Assembly: GCA_021156265.1 (NCBI GenBank) | Contig: JAJNBR010000210.1 | Coordinates: forward strand, 1-5,548 | DNA from: Flavipsychrobacter sp. | GTDB taxonomy: Bacteria > Bacteroidota > Bacteroidia > Chitinophagales > Chitinophagaceae | DNA length: 5,548 nucleotides | Direction of reading: 5' to 3' | Part shown: piece by piece, positions 1 to 5,525 of the stretch | How the letters are laid out: each line of letters opens with the position of its first letter | Numbering within the stretch: position 1 is the first letter of the stretch | Program-made: the position numbers and the translations under genes | Notes under the pieces: generated by a model | Told to the model about the DNA's origin: nothing | The model's database searches: none | Seen by the model: the letters and a program-made list of their open reading frames with translations, nothing else

Positions 1-62
1 AAAAAGAACCATTAATGGCACAGTTTTCTTGCCGGGTGACACTATAAAACCAAATCGTTTTT

Positions 63-980
63 ATGAAGAAGAATACCGAAAAATGCGCGCTGGTTACGGG
101 CGGAACCAGCGGTATAGGCTATGAGCTCGCCAAGCTTTTCGCAAAAGACGGGTATGACCTTGTCATTGTGGCACGCGATGAAAATGAACTGTCACAAACA
201 GCGGAGGAATTGAAGCAGCAGTTTGCTGTACATGTTACGACCCTGGCAAAAGACCTTTTCAAAACGGAGACCTCACAGGAGATCTATGATGAGGTGAAAG
301 CGAAAGGGCTTCATGTAAACGTGTTGGTGAACAATGCCGGCCAGGGCGAGTATGGCTTTTTTGAGGAGGTAGATATTCAGCGTCATTTGGACATCATTCA
401 ATTGAATGTTGTAGCGCCAGTGTATCTTACCAAGCTATTTCTTAAAGATATGATAGCAGCGGGTGAGGGTAAAATATTGAATCTCGCGTCGATAGTAAGC
501 AAAACACCAACACCGCTGATTGGTGTATACTCAGCTACAAAAGCATTTATGTATTCTTTCAGCCAGTCGTTGCGAAATGAGGTAAAGGAGAAAAACATAA
601 CAGTTACTGCATTACTGCCGGGCGCTACCGATACTGATTTCTTTAATAAAGCCGGTATGCTCAACACCATAGAATATCATGAAAACGCTAATGGCGATCC
701 TGCCGATGTAGCGAAGGATGGTTATGAAGCGTTGATGAAAGGTGAAGACCACGTTGTATCAGGTCTTAAAAATAAGATCATGGCTGCACAGGCCAACGTT
801 ATGCCTGACCCCCTGCAGACAAAGAACATGCGCGAGAAACACATGCGCAACATCGACGGTACCGAAGGTAAAGAAGGTGCGAGTGAAAGCGAAGGTATGC
901 GACAGGCTGCCAGTAATCCGACAAGGGATGATGGCGAAGCGCGAAAGCCTGATACCGGGCGCGATAGTTCGGCAAGGTAA
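63..980 (+). CDS. Short-chain dehydrogenase/reductase (SDR) with an extended hydrophilic C-terminal tail
   Basis: Probable cytosolic NAD(P)-dependent oxidoreductase of the classical SDR family, closest in style to the DltE-like COG0300 group; the substrate is unknown. The Rossmann-fold signature is complete: glycine-rich TGGTSGIG at residues 12-19, Arg38 after the second strand (usually a sign of NADP preference), Asp64, NNAG at 90-93, and the catalytic set Asn115, Ser143, Tyr156 and Lys160 (YSATK), followed by PG at 186-187. The catalytic domain ends near residue 262, about the usual family length. The remaining 40 or so residues are an added polar tail rich in Glu, Gly, Arg and Asp, with a short repeat. 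The ATG at 63 is used because it lies 11 codons before the glycine motif; no Shine-Dalgarno is seen, which is normal for Bacteroidota. Only 62 bases of upstream sequence are available and I could not assign a promoter there. The gene appears monocistronic, with a hairpin terminator 24 bases after the stop. Family assignment is firm; the substrate is not inferable. Confidence 0.95.
   Translation: MKKNTEKCALVTGGTSGIGYELAKLFAKDGYDLVIVARDENELSQTAEELKQQFAVHVTTLAKDLFKTETSQEIYDEVKAKGLHVNVLVNNAGQGEYGFFEEVDIQRHLDIIQLNVVAPVYLTKLFLKDMIAAGEGKILNLASIVSKTPTPLIGVYSATKAFMYSFSQSLRNEVKEKNITVTALLPGATDTDFFNKAGMLNTIEYHENANGDPADVAKDGYEALMKGEDHVVSGLKNKIMAAQANVMPDPLQTKNMREKHMRNIDGTEGKEGASESEGMRQAASNPTRDDGEARKPDTGRDSSAR
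864..899 (+). repeat. Degenerate 9-base tandem repeat inside the SDR tail
   Basis: GAAGGT occurs at 864-869, 873-878 and 891-896, so the copies are 9 and 18 bases apart and in one reading frame. The encoded triplets are EGK, EGA, SES and EGM (residues 268-279). The third unit is diverged. This looks like a small in-frame expansion, perhaps by replication slippage, that helped build the non-catalytic tail of the dehydrogenase. Confidence 0.5.
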
Positions 981-1003
981 TCTCTGCAAAACATAACAAT
1001 TAC

Positions 1004-1034
1004 AAAAAGCACAAGCTAATAGCTTGTGCTTTTT
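1004..1034 (+). terminator. Rho-independent terminator after the SDR gene
   Basis: A perfect inverted repeat pairs 1004-1017 with 1021-1034 (14 bp) around a 3-base loop. The left arm begins with five A and the right arm ends with five T, followed by CTTTT. It starts 24 bases after the SDR stop codon and would work as an intrinsic terminator; because of the A and T arms it could also act on the opposite strand. It separates the SDR gene from the next plus-strand gene, and the right arm overlaps the possible -33 element of that gene's promoter. Confidence 0.88.
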
Positions 1035-1054
1035 CTTTTATATATCTATTTTTG
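1023..1054 (+). promoter_or_regulatory. Bacteroidota-type promoter for the DUF1761 gene
   Basis: TATTTTTG at 1047-1054 matches the Bacteroidota -7 consensus TAnnTTTG at every fixed position. CTTG at 1023-1026 lies 20 bases upstream and is a fair match to the -33 TTTG element. Transcription would start near 1059-1061, giving a leader of only about 10 bases before the ATG at 1071. The -33 element lies within the right arm of the preceding terminator hairpin, so terminator and promoter share bases. Confidence 0.6.
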
Positions 1055-1070
1055 AAAAAATCACACACTT

Positions 1071-1571
1071 ATGGAATTTAATTTTCTCATCATTCCGTTG
1101 GCTGCACTAATCCCGCTTTTCGTTGGATTTATTTGGTACAATCCTAAAGTTTTTGGTACTGCGTGGATAAAGAGTACCGGGCTTACTGAAGAGCAATTAA
1201 AAGGGGCGAATATGTTGAAGGTATTTGGATTAACCTATCTCCTTAGTATAATGGTTGCCCTGGCTTTAAGTGCAATGGTCATTCACCAAACGCATCTGTT
1301 TTCAATCTTAAAGGATGAACCTGGAATTAACGAGAAAGGAACGGAGATGAATATGTATCTCACCGACTTTATGACAAAGTATGGCAGTAATTTCCGTACT
1401 TTCAAACATGGTGCTTTTCATGGCACTCTTGGTGGTATTTTACTGGCCCTACCAATTATTGGCGTACCTGCCTTATTTGAAAGGAAAAGTGGCAAATACA
1501 TCTTTATTAATGCCGGGTTCTGGATCGTTTCTATGGCTCTGATGGGTGGGGTCATCTGCCAGTTTGTGTAA
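1071..1571 (+). CDS. DUF1761 family integral membrane protein
   Basis: A 166-residue inner-membrane protein that I recognise as DUF1761, a family of unknown function. Four hydrophobic helices are visible at about residues 4-22, 50-71, 116-136 and 143-165, with a polar loop at 73-112 between helices 2 and 3. The family's hallmark after helix 1, an aromatic stretch WYNP followed by FG and then W (residues 22-32), is present, as is the His-containing HGAFHG segment (113-118) at the start of helix 3. Length and helix number fit the family, so the gene looks complete. There is no signal peptide beyond the first helix and no catalytic motif. The ATG at 1071 directly precedes helix 1 and sits just after a good promoter. 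The gene is transcribed alone and converges on the HEAT-like gene. Family assignment is strong; the role is unknown. Confidence 0.88.
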   Translation: MEFNFLIIPLAALIPLFVGFIWYNPKVFGTAWIKSTGLTEEQLKGANMLKVFGLTYLLSIMVALALSAMVIHQTHLFSILKDEPGINEKGTEMNMYLTDFMTKYGSNFRTFKHGAFHGTLGGILLALPIIGVPALFERKSGKYIFINAGFWIVSMALMGGVICQFV

Positions 1572-1586
1572 CACTACCAGGTCATG

Positions 1587-1624
1587 AATAAAAAATGCGC
1601 GGAATGGTCCGCGCATTTTTTATT
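1587..1624. terminator. Bidirectional terminator between two convergent genes
   Basis: A perfect 17-bp inverted repeat pairs 1587-1603 with 1608-1624 around the loop ATGG. The core is GC-rich (TGCGCGGA/TCCGCGCA), with six A on the left and six T on the right, so it gives a stem plus U-tract on both strands. It ends the DUF1761 transcript (stop at 1571) and the minus-strand HEAT-like transcript. The stop codon of the latter (1620-1622) lies inside the right arm. Confidence 0.92.
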
Positions 1625-2243
1625 TTATCTTCTTCAGCACTTTCTCTATTCGTTTTCGTTTGCTTTCTTTTTCCATATCATCCAGCCTTGTTTCCAGTAT
1701 CTTCCTGAACTGCTCTTTGTATTGTGGCCCGATTACAGGTAGCGCGTTCTCGGCATACATCGGCAGCTGATTTGGAAGGCTGTTCTTCAGCTGATCAAGC
1801 AAAAGGGTAGTAACGTCGCCCGAATATTTCTCTTGGCCAGCAAGCTTGATAAGTATTCCCATTGCATGGTCTTTTGCTATTACCGAGCCTTTGTTGGCTG
1901 CATCCATTATTGCTGACAGGTTCGCGAAGATATTATCAGGATCGACGTTGACGATAGTATTCAATCCTGTCATAGCGCCCCAAACCAACCTGTTGTTTTT
2001 ATTGCTCAGCAATTTTACAAAAACTTCATAGTGTGGCGCGATCAATGAAGGTTCGACTTCTCCGATCTCATACAATACCTTGATGCAATCGCTCTGGATG
2101 TCCATATTCTTGTTGGACAGATTTTCTACCAATTCGCCAACAGCTTTTTTATCCGTCCTCGAAGCGATCTTTTGCGCAAGCTCCTGGTTGGGGCCCTCAT
2201 CTTTTCTGCCCAGTGAACTAGCTAGTTGATCGATGGTAGTCAT
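1620..2243 (-). CDS. HEAT-like alpha-helical repeat protein
   Basis: A 207-residue, all-helical, soluble protein without signal peptide or membrane segment. The pattern of paired amphipathic helices, with spaced Leu/Ile/Val/Ala and short Asn/Asp-rich turns, is repeated roughly at residues 33-66, 72-105, 108-141 and 146-175, and resembles HEAT/ARM repeats. The C-terminus (176-207) is strongly charged and Lys/Arg-rich. Such proteins usually serve as protein-binding scaffolds; no enzyme motif is visible. The reading frame can be extended to a TTG at 2255, but the ATG at 2243 is preferred because it overlaps the stop of the upstream zinc-ribbon gene by one base (TAATG), a typical arrangement for coupled translation. 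The gene is therefore probably the distal member of a two-gene operon. Its stop codon is part of the terminator hairpin. The HEAT-like call is inferred from helix periodicity rather than a diagnostic motif; the function is unknown. Confidence 0.8.
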   Translation of the reverse strand: MTTIDQLASSLGRKDEGPNQELAQKIASRTDKKAVGELVENLSNKNMDIQSDCIKVLYEIGEVEPSLIAPHYEVFVKLLSNKNNRLVWGAMTGLNTIVNVDPDNIFANLSAIMDAANKGSVIAKDHAMGILIKLAGQEKYSGDVTTLLLDQLKNSLPNQLPMYAENALPVIGPQYKEQFRKILETRLDDMEKESKRKRIEKVLKKIK

Positions 2244-2503
2244 TATTGTTTCCAACGTTCAAGCTTAGGAATGCCTTTGGTCATGAAACCAGCCAGGAAA
2301 CCCGGAATGCCCATTTCTTTTATTTTTTCTTTTACGAACTGCTGCATTTCCTGCACGGTGCAGTCGCGGGTAAATTTGCCATTCTGATAACAAAGACTGC
2401 AGTACTTATCGCTTTTAGTGCCATCAACATTGGTTCCTCCGCCGTGCGGATCTTTATTCAGCGGCATGCTGCAACTCTGGCAATACTTGTATTGTTTTTC
2501 CAT
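2243..2503 (-). CDS. Small putative zinc-ribbon protein
   Basis: An 86-residue cytosolic protein with two CxxC knuckles, Cys8/Cys11 (CQSC) and Cys35/Cys38 (CSLC), a layout that fits a four-cysteine zinc ribbon. The surrounding residues (CQSCSMPL early, YCSLCYQNGKF later) match the putative zinc-ribbon family zf-ribbon_2 (PF12674) as I know it. A fifth cysteine, Cys48, follows shortly after. The second half (50-86) is predicted helical, with a Gly/Pro-containing hydrophobic patch at 64-78 that could be a binding surface. A longer frame starts at a TTG at 2545, but the ATG at 2503 lies seven residues before the first cysteine and fits the family start. The gene overlaps the downstream HEAT-like gene by one base. 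Members of this family have no established biochemical role; DNA, RNA or protein binding are all possible. No Shine-Dalgarno is seen. Confidence 0.85.
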   Translation of the reverse strand: MEKQYKYCQSCSMPLNKDPHGGGTNVDGTKSDKYCSLCYQNGKFTRDCTVQEMQQFVKEKIKEMGIPGFLAGFMTKGIPKLERWKQ

Positions 2504-2532
2504 TCTTAAGGATTGTGCTGCAAAGAAAAGAC

Positions 2533-2548
2533 GCTTTGCTGACAAAGC
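2533..2548 (-). terminator. Small hairpin with a following T-rich run, upstream of the zinc-ribbon gene
   Basis: GCTTTG and CAAAGC (2533-2538 and 2543-2548) form a 6-bp stem around a 4-base loop. Read on the minus strand it is followed by GTCTTTTCTTTG, so it could be a weak intrinsic terminator for the AraC transcript, which otherwise lacks one. If transcription begins at the candidate promoter at 2563-2570, the same hairpin would instead lie in the leader of the zinc-ribbon gene. The stem is short and the evidence is modest. Confidence 0.3.
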
Positions 2549-2562
2549 ATGTTAGCATCTTA

Positions 2563-2570
2563 CAAAAATA
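2563..2570 (-). promoter_or_regulatory. Candidate -7 element for the zinc-ribbon/HEAT operon
   Basis: On the minus strand 2570-2563 reads TATTTTTG, matching TAnnTTTG fully and identical to the element before the DUF1761 gene. No good -33 TTTG is seen at the expected distance, which would fall in the last codons of the AraC gene. Transcription would start near 2557, giving a leader of about 50 bases. A second, weaker candidate, TTTCTTTG at 2528-2521, would give a leader of about 10 bases. Confidence 0.4.
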
Positions 2571-2587
2571 TTATTGGGGTCAGAGCC

Positions 2588-3625
2588 TTACACCATAGGT
2601 GCCGCAATGTGCACCTTCTTATTGCTCAGTTCTCTTTTGATTTCTTTGGGTGTTGCATTTGTCCATGACTTGAATGCACGCCTGAAAGCAGGGAGGTCGC
2701 CATAGCCTAGCACTTCTGCAACTTCAGTAACCGTGGCATCGGGATTTTTCATCAGGTGCAATGCCAGTTCTTTCTTCACTTCATTGGCAATAAAGCGGAA
2801 AGAGGTATTTTCTTCTGTCAATTTTCGTTGTAGTGTGCGCACAGTCATACCCAGTCCTTCAGCTGCTTCCTCAATGGTCGGTATCTGACCTTTGAATTGC
2901 ATCACGAGCAGGTTCTTTACTGCGTCTCTGCAATTCGCCTGCAAGGCAATCGTTTTCTTTTGTGCAAGAATACGATTGAACATTTCAAATAGTGATGCGT
3001 CGCTGGTCAACACCCTTGCCTGCATGTCCGAAGTCCTGTACACTATTCTGTGCAAAGGAGCGTTGAACAATACCTGGCATTTTAGAAGCTGCCTGTATTC
3101 TTCTACACCGCCTTTTGTATATTCTACTTCCACAACCTGGGGATATATTTCTTTGCCGGTAAGTGTTTTGGTAAAGCCGACCAGGTTGGCGAGGATAAAA
3201 TCAATAGAGATCCTGGCACTTCTTGGCATTGAGGTTTTCCACATTGCGTTCTGATGCAATTCAATGATCGCATTCTCGCCTTCACGCTTATATTCAAATT
3301 TCACCATGGGACATACCATGTAGCCGTATTTGCAATAAACATCCAGCGCTTCTTCAAACGTTTTGCTAGCCTGCATCAGGAAGCCTACCATGCCGGTGAT
3401 ACTGATATTGCTTTCAGTCCCAAGCGTCAGGCCGATCTGTTCATTGCCTGTAAGGTCGCCCAGCAGGTCCCATATATTGGCTGCTTTTTGCCACTCTACC
3501 ATATGGCTGGAATCGCCGATCTCTTCAGGTGTGAAACCTGCGAGCTCGCGGAGCTGATCATAAGCAATACCGTAGTTGGAAGCTGAAAGGAGGATATCTC
3601 TTACTGTAGTGGCTAAAAGTCCCAT
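2588..3625 (-). CDS. AraC-family transcriptional regulator with arabinose-binding-like N-terminal domain
   Basis: A 345-residue DNA-binding regulator. Residues about 15-205 resemble the Arabinose_bd type ligand domain (PF12625), seen from the general pattern, including the ITGMVGFLMQASKTFEEAL segment (76-94) and the later MPRSARISIDFI stretch (133-144). The C-terminal AraC module has two helix-turn-helix units: TIEEAAEGLGMTVRTLQRKL (250-269) and TVTEVAEVLGYGDLPAFRRAF (298-318), followed by the family-typical W-x-N-A-T-P-K-E sequence (321-328). The frame extends upstream to a TTG at 3700 and an ATG at 3697, but either would overlap the divergent glycosyltransferase leader and promoter. The ATG at 3625 starts the normal family N-terminus (MGLLATTVRDIL) and is preferred. 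The divergent neighbour is a glycosyltransferase, a likely regulatory target. Regulators of this subgroup generally sense small molecules; the ligand here is unknown. The gene ends 84 bases before the zinc-ribbon start without a strong terminator, so some read-through is possible. Confidence 0.93.
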   Translation of the reverse strand: MGLLATTVRDILLSASNYGIAYDQLRELAGFTPEEIGDSSHMVEWQKAANIWDLLGDLTGNEQIGLTLGTESNISITGMVGFLMQASKTFEEALDVYCKYGYMVCPMVKFEYKREGENAIIELHQNAMWKTSMPRSARISIDFILANLVGFTKTLTGKEIYPQVVEVEYTKGGVEEYRQLLKCQVLFNAPLHRIVYRTSDMQARVLTSDASLFEMFNRILAQKKTIALQANCRDAVKNLLVMQFKGQIPTIEEAAEGLGMTVRTLQRKLTEENTSFRFIANEVKKELALHLMKNPDATVTEVAEVLGYGDLPAFRRAFKSWTNATPKEIKRELSNKKVHIAAPMV

Positions 3626-3725
3626 GGCGTAAAATGACCTGTTTCGGGCACAAATTACACTTTTCCCCCCTTCAATGCCGCAGTTTCTTTGCACCATCAA
3701 ACAATACTTACCAAACTACGAAACA
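3626..3725. promoter_or_regulatory. Divergent control region between the AraC regulator and the glycosyltransferase
   Basis: These 100 bases separate two start codons pointing away from each other. For the glycosyltransferase, TTTCTTTG at 3684-3691 (+) matches TAnnTTTG except at one position and would give a leader of about 28 bases; a T-run at 3661-3664 lies 19 bases upstream, where a -33 element belongs. For the AraC gene, TAATTTG at 3657-3651 (-) is a one-base-shorter variant of the -7 element and would give a short leader. A run of six C (3665-3670) lies between them. A direct repeat, AAACAAT, occurs at 3699-3705 and 3721-3727, 22 bases apart. The promoter calls are tentative; the divergent arrangement itself is plain. 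Confidence 0.45.
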
Positions 3726-5078
3726 ATGAGAACTACATTTGACAACGCCCTGGAATCCATTACTACTATGACCGCTGGCAAAAAGAAAAAAATCCTTTTC
3801 GCCAACATCCCCGCCGACGGACATTTTAATCCACTAACCGGCCTCGCCGCACATCTCAGAAACGAAGGCCACGATGTGCGTTGGTACACAGGACCGACTT
3901 ATGCTCCGAAGATCGAAAAGCTGGGAATACCTTACTATCTATTTAATAAAGCTAAAGAGGTTACAGCGCAAAACATCGACGAGGTATTTCCGCAACGGAA
4001 GAAAATGAAGAACCACGTGAAAAAAGTAGTCTTTGATATCTGTTCCTATTTCATCGATCGTAGTACCGAGTTCTTTGAAGACATTAAAGAGATCAACCAA
4101 AGTTTCGAATTTGATATCCTGATTGCAGATAATGCTTTTACAGGGATAACGTTTGTAAAACACAAGCTGAAAAAACATACAGTTACTATCGGAATACTAC
4201 CTCTGGGTGAAACGTCGAAAGAATTGCCGCCGCCAATCATGGGGCTAACACCGGCTAAAAGTTTTGCAGGAAAAACGTTTCATGCTTTCCTGAGGTTTAT
4301 CACTGACAACGTGCTCTTAAAAAAGCCGCATGAACTGATGCATAAATACCACGCACAGTACGGTATAAAACTGGAGAAGCTCAACATCTTCGATGTACAG
4401 ATCCGTAACTCGACACTATACCTCCAGAGCGGTACTCCGGGCTTTGAATATCATCGCCCCCGGTTAAGCAAGAACGTTCATTTTATCGGCCCCTTGCTGC
4501 CGCATTCGAATGGTAAACCCTACAAGCTGCAGTTCGAAGACCGGATCAGGAAGTATGATAAAGTGATATTGGTAACGCAGGGCACTTTTGAAGGGGATGT
4601 GACCAAACTCATCATACCTACTCTCGAGGCTTTTAAAGGCACCAACAACCTCGTGGTAGTAACCACAGCAGGGTGGCAAACCAGTAAGTTACGTGAGCGT
4701 TACCTTGATTATGATAATATCGTGATCGAAGACTTTATTCCATTCAATGTCATCATGCCTTATGCAGATGTCTACGTATCAAACGGTGGGTACGGAGGTG
4801 TGATGCTGAGCATCAGCAACAAGTTACCAATGGTTGTAGGCGGGATACATGAAGGTAAAAACGAAATATGCGCAAGGGTAGGGTATTTCAAATTAGGTGT
4901 AAACCTGTTTACCGAACGCCCGAAACCTGAGAAGATCAGGAAAGCTGTGAATGAGGTCATGAACAACAACATCTACCAAAAGAATGTAGAACGGCTTGCC
5001 GTTGAGTTCAGCAAGTACGACCCGTTGAAGATCTGCCAAAAGTTGATAGAACAACTGCCGGCGAAGGCAAGTAAGTAA
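3726..5078 (+). CDS. GT1-family (UGT/MGT-like) glycosyltransferase
   Basis: A 450-residue cytosolic GT-B-fold enzyme that should transfer a sugar from a nucleotide-sugar donor to a small acceptor such as a lipid, natural product or antibiotic; neither substrate can be read from the sequence. The N-terminal acceptor domain begins with KKKKILFANIPADGHFNPL (19-37), where His33 is in the position of the GT1 catalytic base, and Asp135 (ILIAD) is a candidate partner. The C-terminal donor domain starts near residue 278 with VILVTQGTFEGD (280-291). The donor loop is FIPFNVIMPYADVYVSNGG (337-355), then YGGVMLSISNKLPMVVGG and EGKNE (376-380), where many GT1 enzymes have THGG and DQ. There is no signal peptide or membrane helix. 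The start at 3726 is chosen over the in-frame ATG at 3675, which lies inside the control region; the ATG at 3768 is a further option that would remove 14 residues. Length is normal for the family. The divergent AraC gene is its likely regulator. Confidence 0.92.
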   Translation: MRTTFDNALESITTMTAGKKKKILFANIPADGHFNPLTGLAAHLRNEGHDVRWYTGPTYAPKIEKLGIPYYLFNKAKEVTAQNIDEVFPQRKKMKNHVKKVVFDICSYFIDRSTEFFEDIKEINQSFEFDILIADNAFTGITFVKHKLKKHTVTIGILPLGETSKELPPPIMGLTPAKSFAGKTFHAFLRFITDNVLLKKPHELMHKYHAQYGIKLEKLNIFDVQIRNSTLYLQSGTPGFEYHRPRLSKNVHFIGPLLPHSNGKPYKLQFEDRIRKYDKVILVTQGTFEGDVTKLIIPTLEAFKGTNNLVVVTTAGWQTSKLRERYLDYDNIVIEDFIPFNVIMPYADVYVSNGGYGGVMLSISNKLPMVVGGIHEGKNEICARVGYFKLGVNLFTERPKPEKIRKAVNEVMNNNIYQKNVERLAVEFSKYDPLKICQKLIEQLPAKASK

Positions 5079-5085
5079 TACAATG

Positions 5086-5101
5086 GGGCGCGAAAGCGCC
5101 C
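5086..5101. terminator. GAAA-loop hairpin between convergent genes
   Basis: GGGCGC (5086-5091) pairs with GCGCCC (5096-5101) around a GAAA tetraloop, which gives a very stable small hairpin. On the plus strand it is followed by TTTATT and lies 7 bases after the glycosyltransferase stop, so it is a reasonable intrinsic terminator. On the minus strand the hairpin follows the lipoprotein stop codon directly, but no T-run follows, so termination in that direction is less certain. Confidence 0.65.
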
Positions 5102-5102
5102 T

Positions 5103-5525
5103 TTATTCTGCTTCCCTGCGTTCGAATACTTCCTCTCCAAGCTCAAAGCCGGTCGAAGTAACTGTGCCGGTCAGCCTGGTTCCATTTTGGTCAAAAGTGA
5201 GCGTCTTCGCCGTTTCATCGGCTATCACGTCTTTCAGGATAACTGTCTTGTGTGCACCATCCTGGTATTCCTCGTAAACACCCCTGTACGCGCTGTTGGC
5301 GAACTTGAATTTGTAGCTATGAGTATTGGCGCCCGCAAAGCTCTCCACGTAGTACCCCGCAAGCGAACCGGTGAGTACGCTATTGCCGGCAACAGCATCC
5401 GCTCCTGGCAGCTCGGGTTGAGCGATGGTGGTGGCCAGATCAGCTTTTGTTGCGCCTTCACCGTCCTGTTTACTACTACAACCGCAGAGGCCGAAGACCA
5501 GTAATAATCCGAATATCTTCTTCAT
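5103..5525 (-). CDS. Small predicted lipoprotein
   Basis: A 140-residue exported lipoprotein of unknown function. The N-terminus is a classic type II signal: MKK, a hydrophobic core at 4-13 (IFGLLLVFGL), and the lipobox LCGC with Cys16 as the acylated residue. The first residues after it, SSKQDGE, are polar and partly acidic; some Bacteroidota surface lipoproteins carry a charged export signal just after the cysteine, but this is not a clear match. A flexible Ala/Thr/Pro-rich linker (23-47) leads to a region (50-136) with alternating hydrophobic and polar residues (YKFKFANSAYRGVYEEY, KTVILKDVI, KTLTFDQNGTRLTGTVT) that suggests a small beta-sheet fold. No family is recognised and no catalytic motif is visible. 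The ATG at 5525 is well placed for the signal peptide. Upstream sequence stops 23 bases later, so its promoter lies outside the window. It converges on the glycosyltransferase. Confidence 0.88.
   Translation of the reverse strand: MKKIFGLLLVFGLCGCSSKQDGEGATKADLATTIAQPELPGADAVAGNSVLTGSLAGYYVESFAGANTHSYKFKFANSAYRGVYEEYQDGAHKTVILKDVIADETAKTLTFDQNGTRLTGTVTSTGFELGEEVFERREAE

Noticed and set aside
43..50. TATAAAAC before the SDR gene as a sigma70-type -10 box
   Set aside because: It does not match the Bacteroidota -7 pattern, and no upstream element lies at a proper distance within the short available sequence.
722..1012. Several overlapping open frames on both strands across the SDR tail
   Set aside because: They are shadows of the SDR frame; the one on the minus strand would cross the terminator. 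No frameshift is needed, because the SDR frame itself is continuous to its stop.
2244..2255. Longer HEAT-like protein starting at TTG (2255), adding METI
   Set aside because: The codon is TTG, while an ATG at 2243 overlaps the upstream stop as TAATG, the usual coupled layout.
2504..2545. Longer zinc-ribbon protein starting at TTG (2545)
   Set aside because: The extra 14 residues cover a hairpin and a possible promoter and do not look like part of the family; the ATG at 2503 fits better.
2598..2615. GGTGC/GCACC inverted repeat near the end of the AraC gene
   Set aside because: It has only 5 bp of stem and an 8-base loop inside coding sequence, without a T-run; this is likely chance.
3254..3586. 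A 110-codon open frame on the plus strand opposite the AraC gene
   Set aside because: It is entirely antisense to a well-supported gene, with no promoter signal or recognisable protein features.
3626..3700. Upstream starts for the AraC regulator (TTG at 3700, ATG at 3697)
   Set aside because: They would overlap the leader and promoter of the divergent glycosyltransferase; the family N-terminus begins at the ATG at 3625.
3675..3725. Upstream start for the glycosyltransferase (ATG at 3675)
   Set aside because: It precedes the best promoter element (3684-3691), and the 17 added residues resemble no part of the family.
5187..5504. A 105-codon open frame on the plus strand opposite the lipoprotein gene
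   Set aside because: The opposite strand encodes a clear signal peptide and lipobox; this frame has no coherent protein features.
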